Shown piece by piece: positions 1 through 9,784 of a stretch of 64,000 nt of DNA. The position numbers and the translations under genes are program-made. This stretch comes from Hippopus hippopus (Eukaryota; Mollusca; Bivalvia; Cardiida; Cardiidae). The stretch lies in NCBI GenBank assembly GCA_946811185.2, contig OX328102.1, forward strand, positions 18,415,194-18,479,193, written 5' to 3'. Below the pieces are notes generated by a model that worked only from the letters and a program-made list of their open reading frames with translations, did not search any database and was not told where the DNA came from. How positions within the stretch are numbered: the first letter of the stretch is position 1; every line of letters begins with the position of its first letter.

Positions 1-548
1 TGCTAGCAAATAGGCAGGGACCCGTAAAATAAACATGTCTACATTTTTTACCAATCACAAATTTTTATTTATCCATTTGTTATTAGTACCAAAAAGTAAG
101 TCAAAAGCCAGCACATTCAGCTACGCCGAAAAAAGAAGTTGAAGTATGTACATCTGTAAATTTCAGCATCAAAGAACAAGCCAAAGAGATAGGAACCACT
201 GTTATTATTTCATTTAAACAAAAAAGCTGGTCGATTGTGCCATACGTTTTAGTTACGCAAGAATCAAGAACCTTTTAAGCTGTATTAATCCTTTACAACA
301 TGATAAAATTTCAGACTTGTCCACATGTATATCTCGGTGGCTTCTTCGCTAGGCCCTTCGATAACCTCTGGCGATGTCAGTCACATAGGAGTGTCGTTGG
401 GCAAGGTGCTTCAGAGTCCCAGCCTCGTCTTCTTTCACGGGACGCAGGAAAGAAATGAATATGTGAACTATTGCTCCGAGATGATTGAGATATTTTAGAG
501 AGCAGTATAAATCTTCGGAATTCGACCAAACCAACCACACAAAATATT
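1..548. other. No gene recognised
   Basis: AT-rich sequence without a convincing exon or clear repeat. Bases 402-437 (GGGCAAGGTGCTTCAGAG...) resemble 26345-26385 inside a SINE body, so an old SINE core fragment may lie here, but no tRNA-like head or tail is visible. Confidence 0.4.
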
Positions 549-550
549 TG

Positions 551-1004
551 TTTCATGCTCTGGCAAAAGAGGGTTTAATGCATCTTCATACTGTTTTATT
601 CCAAGCAAGTCATCATAATTATAATATGGAAGCATAAAATCCAAGGTCCGTAATCAACAACCATTCATACTGAGAACGTTCTAAATCTTATTCTTCAATG
701 TTTTCTAAATTTGAACGTAGCTCAACTAAACCATTTGGTTCAGCCAATCAGAAGTTGTGTTACTTTCAAATTTAGGAAATCTCATATATAGAGACTAAAA
801 ATTTTCTTAAAAATGGTAAGTGAACACGGCGCCATTTTGACTAGCGACGGACTGAATCATACGATAAACTGGTCCTTGGACATGTAGAAAATTGGCCGAT
901 AGCAAAAAGTATGGGTCAAGGTCAGCCTGCGCGGACTGCGCAGGCTGACCTGGATCGGTACTTTTGGAGATGCATTAAGCCACCTTTTCACAGAGCATTG
1001 CTCA
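551..1004 (+). mobile_element. Family C MITE (Tc1/mariner-like), enlarged copy
   Basis: Left end CATGCTCTGGCAAAAGAGGG and right end CACCTTTTCACAGAGCATTG are the imperfect terminal inverted repeats seen in the five other family C copies. The GTCAGCCTGCGCGGACTGCG hairpin lies at 923-952. At 454 bp the copy is far longer than the 263-bp norm. The excess is unrelated sequence at about 662-848, which holds a CCAAT box and a TATA-like stretch. Confidence 0.75.
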
Positions 1005-1081
1005 AAAATATTTTTTACGAGAGCGGCTATAATAAGATCAAAAACATATACCACTGTAATCAGATTGTTACTCTGCATTCA

Positions 1082-1313
1082 TTAAACCTTTACCAAAACA
1101 ATTCCTAGTTTTACGACCTTTAAGCAGAAAGCATCTGAAAATATTATGGGAAAAAGGAGAAAATGCTAGTAACCAGCATTTTCTCCTTTTCCTTAAATGT
1201 TTTCAACCTTCTCAAAGACAAATCCCATCGTTTTAGCAACATCTAATTTGTCGTCTGCTAAATCTTTCAATACGGATGAGTCTGAAAATGTTGTCGTCTG
1301 ATAAAGAGTGAAT
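1082..1313 (+). mobile_element. Family A TTAA MITE, diverged full copy
   Basis: Begins TTAAACCTTTACCAAAACAA and ends GTCTGATAAAGAGTGAA. The central hairpin around AGAAAATGCTAGTAACCAGC is intact. The right target duplication has decayed to GTGAA. Confidence 0.8.
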
Positions 1314-1354
1314 CTTGACCGATGTCACAGAATGTCACATTCTGTGTCCCATAT

Positions 1355-1574
1355 TTAACGCTTTACCAAACGACAAAAAATATGACATGTCCAAACTCAA
1401 AGCATTTGCAGACGACAAAACAGACGTAACTCAAAATTTGAAATCTGCTTTTGGAAGGGTAGAAAACTTGTGGAAAAATGCTGGTTCCCAGCATTTTCTC
1501 CTTTTCCCACAACATTTTCAAAAGCTTCCTTTCCCAGGATCGATAGAAGTCGTGATTGTGTGGTAAAGGGTTAA
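1355..1574 (-). mobile_element. Family A TTAA MITE, full copy
   Basis: Flanked by TTAA on both sides (1355-1358 and 1571-1574). The B arm is on the left (TTTACCAAACGAC, then CAAAGCATTTGCAGACGAC) and the A arm is on the right (GATTGTGTGGTAAAGGG). The ends start C(G/C)CTTTACCA. A TTAA target with CCC-type termini is known for piggyBac-group elements; the family assignment is inferred because no transposase is present. Confidence 0.88.
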
Positions 1575-1660
1575 TCACGGTGACCGTTTGAAGTGAAAGT
1601 GTCGTTGTAACCTGCCTGCCGTAGAAAGTAACTTCGTTCTTTGACAAACGGGAACATTTC

Positions 1661-2410
1661 TACGGTGGCATATTTCTGCGGCGTGATACCAGATAGCTAG
1701 TTTATCACGATAGTTCTCCTAAATTATTGCGATAGCTATTTCGTATCTCGCGGCAGAAATATGCCACCATACTAGTGCGATAATTTAAGAGAACTATCGT
1801 GATAAAACAAAGTTTCCTGGAAATATTATCTAAATAATAAAAATTTTCACGATAAAAATACCTCGATAATTTTAACTGTTACCATGAATTTTTGTTTTGC
1901 TTTCGTGCCCATAATTGACATTCACGGTATCTATAATTAGATACAGTTTCGGAACATCTTCGTCCACAACTTTATGAATTCTCCTTTTCCCTGAATGGTT
2001 TTAAAGTTGTTCGTAGGAGGCATTTCGAGTCGTTTTGTGATTTTACAGACTTCTGTTCATTTTGAGTCTAGTCAAAATTTACCAATTAAGCTACAATTGT
2101 TAATGATTCGAATTTTTACTTACTGCAATCTTGTGAAGTCAAAAACTACCGAGGTCATCCAAATGATAAATTTTCTATTTATTGTTATCGAGAAACAGAT
2201 AAAACTATCACGATGATTTTACCTCGAATGTCAGCTTCGTGCACGATTGAGAAATTTGCGTTAAAATAATAAGTTTATCGTGATATTTTATTTTCAGGAA
2301 ACTTTTCACTATCTCGATGAAATTTTCAGGAAACTTTAATTTATCGCGATAGTTTTCTAAAATTATCATGATGGTTATCTCGTATCTCGTGGCAGAAATA
2401 TGCCACCATA
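1661..2410 (+). mobile_element. Family P palindromic element, 750 bp
   Basis: The outer ends GGTGGCATATTTCTGC and GCAGAAATATGCCACCAT are inverted repeats. Subterminal sequence is rich in TATCGTGATAA/TTATCACGATA half-palindromes. A second copy spans 39246-42586 and aligns over almost the whole length. The left end carries an extra inverted copy of its own terminus (about 1697-1771), so GCAGAAATATGCCACCAT also occurs at 1754-1771. No protein-coding capacity was seen. Confidence 0.8.
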
Positions 2411-2611
2411 CATTTCAAACTTGTCAAAACAGGAAGCACTTTTTTGAAGAGATATCAAATATGTCTTCCATCATGGGATTTGTCTTTGAAATAGTAGAAA
2501 ACATTGTGGGAAAAAAGACGAAATGCTGGTTGCCAGCATGTGTTTTCAATGTTTTCAAAAGCCTTCCTCTTCAGGGTCGTTAAAACACGAGGTTGTTTGG
2601 TGAAGGTTTAA
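2411..2611 (-). mobile_element. Family A TTAA MITE, left-truncated
   Basis: Begins inside the B arm directly at the right end of the family P element, so the P insertion or a deletion removed the left TTAA. The right end is GTTTGGTGAAGGTTTAA. Centre ATGCTGGTTGCCAGCAT. Confidence 0.72.
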
Positions 2612-2690
2612 GAAATTGGTGGCTATGGACATTTCTAACGGTTGCGTGGCAAATCCTTTTTTTTTTTATTGTTTGGCTTTTCAGTACAAC

Positions 2691-2713
2691 ACCCCCCCCC
2701 CCCCCCCCCCCCC
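2691..2713. repeat. Poly-C tract
   Basis: Uninterrupted run of 23 C residues next to T and A tracts. Length is likely unreliable in assembly. Confidence 0.85.
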
Positions 2714-3009
2714 ATGGCCCCATGAAGAAAAAAACGGGATAAAACAATTAAATTGAGCCGTTAAATAGGTAGGCAATAGTTTCAGAAATGATACTAGAAC
2801 GTTGTTTTTACTTAAATGAAGCTATCACTAATAGGATAATAACGAAAAAAACGGCTTTATACATATTTTAAGACAAGACCCGAAATGTGGTAATGAAGTG
2901 TGAGGTAATTTGCATACTGCAGGTATGTCTTAAAATAATAATGAAAATAAATCACGCAGAACGTATAGTTACCCCGAAGTAATCCTATTGCTGGGATTGA
3001 TGCTGCTTG

Positions 3010-3116
3010 TTAACCCTTAGGCTGCTAAGCACGACTCAAGGACCATTTGCGGACAGTGTAGATCAAGATCAGACTGCACAGAAGGTGCAGTCTGATCTTG
3101 GATCTACTCTGTCCGA
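3010..3116 (+). mobile_element. Family B hairpin MITE
   Basis: Left end TTAACCCTTAGGCTGCTAAG, then a hairpin of GGACAGTGTAGATCAAGATC and AGACTGCACAG facing its complement. The copy at 21649-21747 ends with the mirror of this left end (CTTAGCAGCCTAAGGGTTAA), which defines TTAA-type termini for the family. Confidence 0.75.
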
Positions 3117-3499
3117 TCAAAAGATATCTTTTCTAAAAAAAAAAAAGGCGTTGAAATAGCAAAATGTGGGTTTTTACAATCTGTTTGAAAGTTTCGTTCC
3201 ATCTATTTAGCAGGTTACAGGTTAACACAACCCTTGCTAGTTTGTTTACTACCTACTGTACGAGGGAATTTCTCCGCTTCGGTGTTGTTTTTTTTTTGGA
3301 TGGGCTATTTTTACGGCGGAATGTGTATAAACAAAAATATTTAAGCGCCTTATCAGTCTGCTATTACGGATTTATTCTAATTTCTTTTACTCAGTCTTTA
3401 AAATCTTTTACTGTCTATAACAAAGCAGTAAAAAATGAAGAGGGCTGGGTCATAAGTACTTAATTACTAAAATAATGATTGTGCTTCTTCATTCGCTAG

Positions 3500-3878
3500 A
3501 TGGAAAATAATGGTTACAACATAGATAGCTCGGACAGTCCCTCTGTTCCACACAAACTTATTCAAGGCTCGGAAAGTCACGTCGACGAGGACAGCCAATT
3601 ACAGATACAGGTGGAGGTTACTGAAAGTCACGTTGGCGAAGACAGCCAATCACAAAGAACGAACACAGACGAGGTTGGACCACCATTTGTTGACCACAAA
3701 GATGTTTCCGAACCTGATCCTGAAGCGAGAGAAAAAGTCACTAATGATACACAAAGTGCAGTTGCAAATGGAAAGCCATGTGAACAAAGACCATTAGCAG
3801 ATGGAAAGCCATGTGAACAAAGCCCAGTAGTAAATGGAAAGCCATATGAACAAAGCCCAGTAGCAAATGGAACACGAG
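3500..3878 (+). CDS. Unrecognised polar protein, exon 1 of 3 visible
   Basis: Open frame from ATG 3500 to a GT splice donor at 3879 (ACGAG|GTGAGC), ending in phase 1. Joined to 4470-4607 and 5372-5652 it gives 798 nt, a 265-residue protein with stop, and every junction keeps frame. This exon holds a duplicated ESHV(D/G)EDSQ at residues 25-33 and 42-50. Residues 88-127 are about 3.5 copies of an 11-residue unit built on NGKPCEQSPVA. The segment is Ser/Glu/Asp/Gln-rich, probably disordered, with no signal peptide or membrane segment. ATG 3500 directly follows a pyrimidine-rich acceptor-like TTCTTCATTCGCTAG, so this may be an internal exon with earlier exons unseen. I do not recognise the protein and assign no function. 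Confidence 0.6.
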
Positions 3879-3944
3879 GTGAGCATTCAATCTGACCTGC
3901 AATACAATCACTTACGTGAAAACTTCTCTTCCAAATAGTCAGTG

Positions 3945-4250
3945 GCTTTAGCACTTACCTTGTAGTTCGTATTGACCTGAACGCTTACTTTGTGGGTTGT
4001 ATTGGCCTCAGCGCTTACTTAATTGTTCGTATTGGCCTGAACGCTTACTTTGTCGTTCATGTTGACCTGAGCTCTTACTTTGTGGTTCGTATTGACCTGA
4101 AAACTTACGTTGTATAATAGTTCTTATTGGCCTGAGCGCTTACTTGGTATGTTGTATTAGCCTGGGCGCTCACTTGGTTGTTTGTATTGGCCTGTGCACT
4201 TACTTGGGTAGTTCGTATTGTGTTGATCTGAGTTTGCTTTGTTTCTGTTT
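3945..4250. repeat. 30-bp minisatellite in intron
   Basis: About ten diverged copies of a 30-bp unit around TTCGTATTGGCCTGAACGCT. Starts of ATTG(A/G)CCTGA at 3971, 4001, 4031, 4061 and 4091 fix the period. Lies in the first intron of the 3500-5652 gene. Confidence 0.85.
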
Positions 4251-4316
4251 AGAATGGCCTAATTTACCTTGTACTTCATAGTTCGCCTGCTTTGCATACC
4301 ATAAAGAGAGGGAGGG

Positions 4317-4317
<1 letters not shown>

Positions 4318-4380
<63 letters not shown>
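4318..4380. repeat. (GA)n microsatellite
   Basis: About 30 uninterrupted GA dinucleotides in the same intron. The reverse strand gives a spurious Ser-Leu repeat frame. Confidence 0.95.
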
Positions 4381-4384
<4 letters not shown>

Positions 4385-4469
4385 CAGTTATTTTGTATTA
4401 CAAGATACATGTTTATGTAAATGTAAAAGATTATGTCTATATCTATGATAATATCTTTTGCTTTCAAAG

Positions 4470-4607
4470 GTTACTATAAGAAATATGCAGCCGATACCAA
4501 CAGTTACCCATTTAAACATGGAGACTCGGATACAAACACAGACAAGCTTCAAACATCCTGTGTGTTGACTGTGAGTGGTTTGTTGGAAAGCAAACACGTC
4601 CTGAAAG
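4470..4607 (+). CDS. Unrecognised protein, exon 2
   Basis: Acceptor TTTTGCTTTCAAAG|GT and donor CTGAAAG|GTAAAT bound 138 nt (46 codons), phase 1 in and phase 1 out. Residues 127-172 begin GYYKKYAADTNSYPF; they include two cysteines separated by other residues in the whole protein but no known motif. The donor lies 22 nt before a family C insertion. Confidence 0.6.
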
Positions 4608-4629
4608 GTAAATTAGTTGTAACTATATG

Positions 4630-4892
4630 TGAATCGTGCTGTGTTATAAGGGAGCTTAGTTCATTTGCGAAAAGTATCGACTCATGTCAGCCTGCGCAGT
4701 CCGCGCAGGCTGACATGGGCCGAAACTTTTCGCTATCTTTGAATTTTCTGCACGTCAAAGGATAATTCTACCTCATGATTCAGTCGGTTGTTGGACAAAG
4801 TGGATATTATTGGTCTCTAATTATGAGATTTCTTGCATGGTACAATGCATTATGGAGGCGCATTAAGCCCCCTTTCGCTAGAGCATAGATCA
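4630..4892 (-). mobile_element. Family C MITE in intron 2
   Basis: 263 bp, exactly the length of the copy at 21218-21480. The TGTCAGCCTGCGCAGTCCGC hairpin is near the left side, and the right end GAGCATAGATCA is followed by TA (target duplication 4893-4894). Inserted just inside the intron after exon 2. Confidence 0.85.
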
Positions 4893-5371
4893 TATACATG
4901 TATAATGTAATCCCATAGTATACTTATTGGTCTACCAAGGGGGAGGGGGGTCTGGGACATTGTCCAATCAAAGTAGAAAAATGTCCCATCAGAATCCTCA
5001 CAGATGGGTCTTTGTCTTTCTTTCAAATTTATTTGGCAATTAGTCTAAGTCCCCTATTTCTTGCACTTTACGATGAAGTTAGTACAGATCGAGATCGGAA
5101 TGTATAATCACGCGGACTGGCATTGGACCTTTAGTACCCAATATCTTATAAATTCACCTGGGAAATGCATTCCGTAATATTTCTTTGATCATTTTTAAAA
5201 TGAAATTAACAACTATGGCACCTTTACTATTTAACTTGTAAAACCTGAAAGTTTGCGGCTGTTTTTTCCAAATATTAACCTTATTATTATTTTTTTTCCT
5301 ATGTACTAGTCATCTGTGCGTATGTTTTATGTCTATGTGTCTGTTTGCGTGTGTGAGCGAAATGTGCTCAG

Positions 5372-5652
5372 CCAAATTACGGAGAGAAATCGATCGTGTT
5401 AAAGATGTTTCTATACTAAAGTTTGATCCCAGAACGCTTTCAAAATACAATAGACTTCCACAGAACGTTATCATCGAACAACCACAGCAATGTTCAATGC
5501 AAACCTTAATAAATGTCTCCCATCATATTCTTTGTGAGGAGGATGATTATTATGTTCATATTGATCCTGTTATTACTGTTGAAGATAATGATGATGATGA
5601 CGTTGCCGATTACGACCACGAATACGATGAAGATTATCCCGAGTCATCTTAG
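5372..5652 (+). CDS. Unrecognised protein, last exon
   Basis: Acceptor GTGCTCAG|CC (AG 5370-5371) joins in phase to exon 2 and runs to TAG at 5650-5652, residues 173-265. It starts AKLRREIDRVKDVSILKFDP and ends in an acidic tail, EDNDDDDVADYDHEYDED and PESS. The better pyrimidine tract before TAG at 5307-5309 would put a stop in frame, so it was not chosen. Codon use is ordinary and no repeat overlaps the exon. No AATAAA appears until 7313, so the polyadenylation site is unclear. Confidence 0.6.
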
Positions 5653-5741
5653 ATTTCAAAGTTTAAAAGATTCCCCTGCCTGCATCGTCCGGTAACAGGT
5701 TTGATCTATGCCACTTTTCGAGAAGTTATCCCCTTTTCTAC

Positions 5742-6292
5742 GGAATACCGTTAGGAACATCGCCTATGAATTTGTTGATTTTAAACCCGATGCTCGATAG
5801 TACGATGGTGATAACGCGAAATCATGATACTACGATGGTGATAACGCGATAGTACGATGATGATGATAGTGCGATATAATATCGTGTTTTCATCATCGTA
5901 CTTCGCTTTATCGTCATCGTACTATCGCGTTATCATCATCGCACTATCGCGTTATCACCATCGCACTATCGCGTTATCACCACCGTACTATCGCGTTATC
6001 ATCATCGTACTATCGCGTTACCGTCATCGTACTATCGCGTTATCACCATCGTACTATCGAGCATCGCGTTTAAAATCGACAAATTCATAGGCGATGGCCC
6101 TAACGGTATTCCATCAGCATCGTACTATCGCGTTATCACCATCGTACTATCGCGTTATCATCATCGTACTATCGCGTTATCCCCATCGTACTATCGCGTT
6201 ATCGTCATCGTACTATCGCATTATCACCATCGTACTATCGAGCATCGCGTTTAAATTCAACAAATTCATAGGGGATGGCCCTAACAGTATTC
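5742..6292. mobile_element. Foldback-type element with 22-bp repeats
   Basis: The left arm GGAATACCGTTAGG...GATGCTCGATAGTACGATGG faces the right arm CCATCGTACTATCGAGCATC...CCTAACGGTATTCC (ending 6112). The inner part is tandem 22-bp units (CATCGTACTATCGCGTTATC plus two variable bases), minus-sense on the left and plus-sense on the right. A second right arm ends at 6292 after another run of units. It starts 90 bp after the stop codon of the 3500-5652 gene. Confidence 0.8.
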
Positions 6293-6299
6293 CATACTT

Positions 6300-6384
6300 T
6301 TCAGATTCGGTGCTCGTCAAAGTTGCCCCTGATGTAGACATTGTTCTGAAGACCCTGCATAGTACGCTTTTCCACGCGTCATAG
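6300..6384 (+). CDS. Possible short terminal exon
   Basis: After acceptor-like CATACTTTTCAG, a frame of SVLVKVAPDVDIVLKTLHST then LFHAS ends at TAG. Composition looks protein-like, but the segment is short and follows the foldback element directly, and I found no donor that clearly pairs with it. It could be an alternative last exon of the upstream gene or chance. Confidence 0.2.
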
Positions 6385-6489
6385 ACCATCTACAACTAGA
6401 TATAGCAATGGGGCTTCTCACAGTCCGTCTATCAGGAAACATTGAACAAGGAAATTGTGATAGATTTATCATGACAACTTCCATTTTAC

Positions 6490-6690
6490 AGTCCTTGACA
6501 ACAAAATTTTACACGACATACTCTGACCAAGGTCATAGAAATTCGTCTCTGAAAGGTTTAATACATAGCAGAGAAAGTGCTTGTTACCAGTAGTAATTGT
6601 ATCAAGAATCTTCGCATTTTCACACAATATTTTCAGAAGGTATCTCCGTGCGGATCTTGAAAACACGGGATTGTTTGATAGACGGTTAAC
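6490..6690 (-). mobile_element. Family A MITE, decayed
   Basis: The right end GGGATTGTTTGATAGACGGTTAA and a weak CACAATATTTTCAGAAGG centre edge are recognisable. The left half is too diverged to place exactly. Confidence 0.45.
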
Positions 6691-6898
6691 TGAAGGTCTT
6701 TAGGGCTATTGGCATAAAGATTGTACCCCAAAACTCCCGTTTTGTATGCATAAATGGATTGATGAGAGCATTTAAATATGTATTGTGTTTTCACAATTAC
6801 CGGCTAATTAAAAAGACTAGTAAAGAAAGATAGAACTACGATCTGTAGACAGAATGCGACTTTAGGAAAATAGTACGAAATGTACTTTGATTGTGACA

Positions 6899-6910
6899 TT
6901 TGGCGGGAAA
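6899..6910 (+). promoter_or_regulatory. E2F-like site
   Basis: TTTGGCGGGAAA matches the classic E2F/DP binding sequence. It lies about 350 bp upstream of a Kozak-like ATG at 7262, in a stretch with more CpG than the surrounding sequence. Function is inferred from sequence only. Confidence 0.35.
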
Positions 6911-7261
6911 ATGTGCATTAATCGCAGGAAACCAGTAATTAATGGGAGTTAACTCTGAGAGGCCACTCGTAAACAAAATCACGTTCGTGTCTCCCAAATG
7001 TCAATATTGTACGTGTTACAAAATGTCATTTGTTTAGCATGCTCAAATTCTATCATTGAGATATCTGTCCCACTATAGATAATGAAGAATTATGAGCAGG
7101 AAATAACTGTAATTTCAGACAGACTTTCCGAAAAAGTCTTCTGAAGATTTATGACGAAAAAGGCAAAGGTCAAGACAATTTTAGACAAGATTGTTGACTT
7201 GTCTTGAAGCTCTTAGTCGAGAAAATAGTTGAAACTCTCACAGGGTCAGAGCGAAAGGGCC

Positions 7262-7280
7262 ATGGAGGAAACAGGAACAG
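7262..7280 (+). CDS. Possible first coding exon
   Basis: AGGGCCATGGAGG gives a good start context. The 19-nt frame MEETGT ends at donor GAACAG|GTAAAG (phase 1). No downstream exon with matching phase was found; the exon candidate at 36861 would hit a stop in this phase. A very short first exon after a promoter-like region is plausible but unproven. Confidence 0.25.
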
Positions 7281-7384
7281 GTAAAGCATGTTTGTGTCAT
7301 ATTCCCGCATTTAATAAACCCCAAACACGTGAAACTGTATGATGTGTTGGTTTTAGCAACGTTTTGTCAAATGACCGGTTACTA

Positions 7385-7508
7385 TTTACCCATTTCCTAC
7401 CATGTTTTCTACCCTATCAAAAGACAACTTCCACAATTTTAATTTGTCATCTGCAAATGCTTTGGGTTTTAACAAGTCTAAAGTTTTTGTCATGCGGTAA
7501 AGGGTTAA
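7385..7508 (+). mobile_element. Family A MITE, right half
   Basis: TACCATGTTTTCTACCCTAT through ATTTGTCATCTGCAAATGC to GCGGTAAAGGGTTAA. The A arm and half the centre are missing. Confidence 0.7.
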
Positions 7509-7800
7509 AGGGACATTAAACCGGTCACACTTCAGAAGATTTTTAGAAAATCTTTACATAGACTAATTTTCACTCATATGTAACTTATGTGACGTTTAAC
7601 TTTCGTTACCTGGACCGCTGATAAGCCTCTGGCTGATAAAAGTCCCTCTGTTTAGTTTGTACCTCTGTTTTCATTGAGTGCTGTAGCAGCTTGGAGTGAA
7701 TTTGAGGGGGGTGGTTTCTGAAATTGTTGTTTAGTCTACTGTTAAAGAAATTTATACTGGATGCTGTGACTATGTCACTATGACCATGTAGGATTGGCTG
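7509..7800. other. No gene recognised
   Basis: Begins right after a TTAA with AGGGACATTAAACCGG, which looks like one end of yet another TTAA-type element, but no matching right end was found. Confidence 0.35.
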
Positions 7801-8019
7801 AACCCCTAATCAAACAATCCATACTTTTGACATCCCAAGAAAGAAGACCTTTGAAAACCATGTAGAACAAATAAGAAAATGCTTGGAGGCTGTATTGTCT
7901 TTTCGCACAATGCTTTCTACCCTCCCAAAAGTAAATATACATTTTTCAGTCATATTCATTTTGTTGTCTGTGAATACCTTCAGTTTTAGCTAGTAGATTT
8001 TTACCTTGTAAAGAGTTAC
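7801..8019 (+). mobile_element. Family A MITE, diverged
   Basis: A arm AATCAAACAATCCATACTTT on the left and ACCTTGTAAAGAGTTA on the right. The centre is strongly eroded (AAATGCTTGGAGGCTGTATT). Confidence 0.65.
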
Positions 8020-8600
8020 AAAGGAATACATTTTGTAGTTTTGAGTCTGAGCCAATTTTTTTCCACTACTTTCTTTCTGAGTTTGTTTTTTCCCAGCTAA
8101 GGGTTGATAGTCTTATCCTTATGATTTCTCCCTTAAATTTGTCCATTCCCCATGATGTTTTAACAGTTAGTGTGCTGCAAGATGAAATAGTTGTATTGAA
8201 GCTGTAATAGGTCAAGATCGAGACATAATTAGTGAAAATAAGTTTCAGATTTACCTTTGAACTTCATATTATGTAACAATTCTCTGATACATACAGTAAT
8301 TGTTAACAACTATAAATGGACTCTAAGAACTGAAACTGAATCTCAGCTGCAGTATAGTATATAAATGAAAATCATTGAGCACATTGGAATGGTTGGTATG
8401 ATAATGGAATGGTTGGTATGATAATGGAAAACACATACAAATTTTATATTCTGTGTAACAAGAAAAGTAACTCATTTCTATATTAAATTAGCAGATACTT
8501 ATTATCTCCCTTCTGTTTCTTTCCCCCCCCCCCCCCCCCTTTGGCTCTTTCGTGCAGTTTTACCTGGTCATTTTAACTTTTCACAAAAAATCAGGAGTTT
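8020..8600. other. No gene; short repeats
   Basis: AT-rich. GGAATGGTTGGTATGATAAT is repeated twice in tandem at about 8387-8427, and a C tract lies at 8523-8540. Nothing else recognised. Confidence 0.5.
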
Positions 8601-8604
8601 AGGA

Positions 8605-8738
8605 GATTTTACAGCCCTGATGAAGACAACTTTTGAAAACACTGATAGTATAGGAGAAAATGCTGGTAACCAAACATTTTCTCTTTTTTCCACCATGTTT
8701 TCTACCCTTTGAAAGACAAATACCATGTTTTAACCCAT
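8605..8738 (+). mobile_element. Family A MITE, truncated
   Basis: GAAAACACTGATAGTATAGG and AGAAAATGCTGGTAACCAAA show the A arm and centre. The copy is lost after ACAAATACCATGTTTTAAC. Confidence 0.65.
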
Positions 8739-8884
8739 TATGAGGGATATAGTTTTTGTGTCATCCATCTGTCTGTCAGTCAGTCTGTCTGTCTGTGTGA
8801 AAACACTGAGGGCAAAAACATTAAATTGCTATTATTTGGTCTAATTTATACAGTGAAAATATTTTGTTGGGTTTAATCAAGGCT

Positions 8885-9069
8885 TTAATCCTTTACCAGA
8901 CCCTGAAGAAAAGGGCCTTTGAAAACATTTTTGAGAAAGCAAAAAAAAGGGTTGTAATCATCATTTTCACCTTTTCCCACAATGTTTTCTACCTGTTCAG
9001 ACATAAACTGTCCTTTGAGCTCCACTGAATTGGTCAAGTCTAAAATTTTGTTGTTCGGTAAAGAGTGAA
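8885..9069 (+). mobile_element. Family A MITE, eroded centre
   Basis: TTAATCCTTTACCAGACC on the left and TTGTTGTTCGGTAAAGAGTG on the right. The hairpin has degenerated (AGGGTTGTAATCATCATTTT). Confidence 0.7.
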
Positions 9070-9219
9070 GACTAAAGTTTCATTTCTGGAAGGAATGACT
9101 ATGTAGTCTGATCTTAGATATACACTTAGCAAGGTTTCATTAGATCATTAGACCAAAATAACAGTAAAACTACAGTACTTGTATGTTTGTGTTTTTTGGC
9201 TGAATATCTCTATTTTGTT

Positions 9220-9444
9220 CATCCTTTCCCAAACAACAGATTTTGTACTCTTCCAAATTGGAAGCATCAGCAACCAACAAATTTGAAATTGGTAAGAATT
9301 AGCTGAAGTTTGCTGATTGGATAGAAAACATTGTGGGAAAAGGAGGAATTGCATCTTATGGGCAATTTCTACTTTTCCCTCTGTTTTTTCAAAAGCTTTC
9401 TTCCCCAGGTTTGTTAAAACATGGGATTGTTTGCTGAAGGATAA
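9220..9444 (-). mobile_element. Family A MITE, diverged
   Basis: The B arm is CCCAAACAACAGATTTTGTA, and the A end is GGGATTGTTTGCTGAAGGAT. The right side of the centre has changed so that the hairpin is only partial. Confidence 0.65.
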
Positions 9445-9540
9445 GATTGGTGCTCCAAAAGACTGACCCATTACTGTAAAAATAAGAGTTTATGACGCTG
9501 CTGTAGAGTGAAAATATTGTGAGGAATGGAGCAATTCCTA

Positions 9541-9672
9541 TGGCCCTTTACCAAACAACCCCAATGTTTTAATGACCCTTGAGAAGAAAGCTTTTGAAAA
9601 CATTTTTAGAAAACAAGAAAGTGTTGGTAACCAGTAATTTCTCCTTTTCCCCTCAGTGTGAATTACTTTAAG
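9541..9672 (+). mobile_element. Family A MITE, right-truncated
   Basis: CCCTTTACCAAACAACCCCA starts the A arm. Sequence after the centre is lost at TTTTCCCCTCAGTGTGAATT, just before a family B hairpin. Confidence 0.7.
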
Positions 9673-9716
9673 AAAAATCCTACTATTATCTACGTTAGAC
9701 AACTCCAGAAGCTTAT

Positions 9717-9784
9717 GTGGACAGTGTAGATCAAGATCAGACTGCACAGAATGTGCAGTCTGATCTCTGATCTACACTGTCCAC
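9717..9784 (+). mobile_element. Family B hairpin, near-perfect
   Basis: GTGGACAGTGTAGATCAAGA and its complement enclose a 68-bp hairpin centred on CTGCACAGAATGTGCAG. It is the best-preserved family B copy, together with 27011-27078. Confidence 0.85.

Noticed and set aside
4276..4467. Minus-strand frame with a Ser-Leu repeat
   Set aside because: It is a translation of the (GA)n microsatellite.
5310..5371. Upstream acceptor TATGTACTAG for the last exon
   Set aside because: It has the better pyrimidine tract but brings a TGA in frame when joined to exon 2; the acceptor at 5371 keeps frame.
5857..6384. Long + frames with RTIALSPSYY-type repeats
   Set aside because: They translate the 22-bp tandem repeat of the foldback element; only the last part after 6299 is kept as a weak exon candidate.
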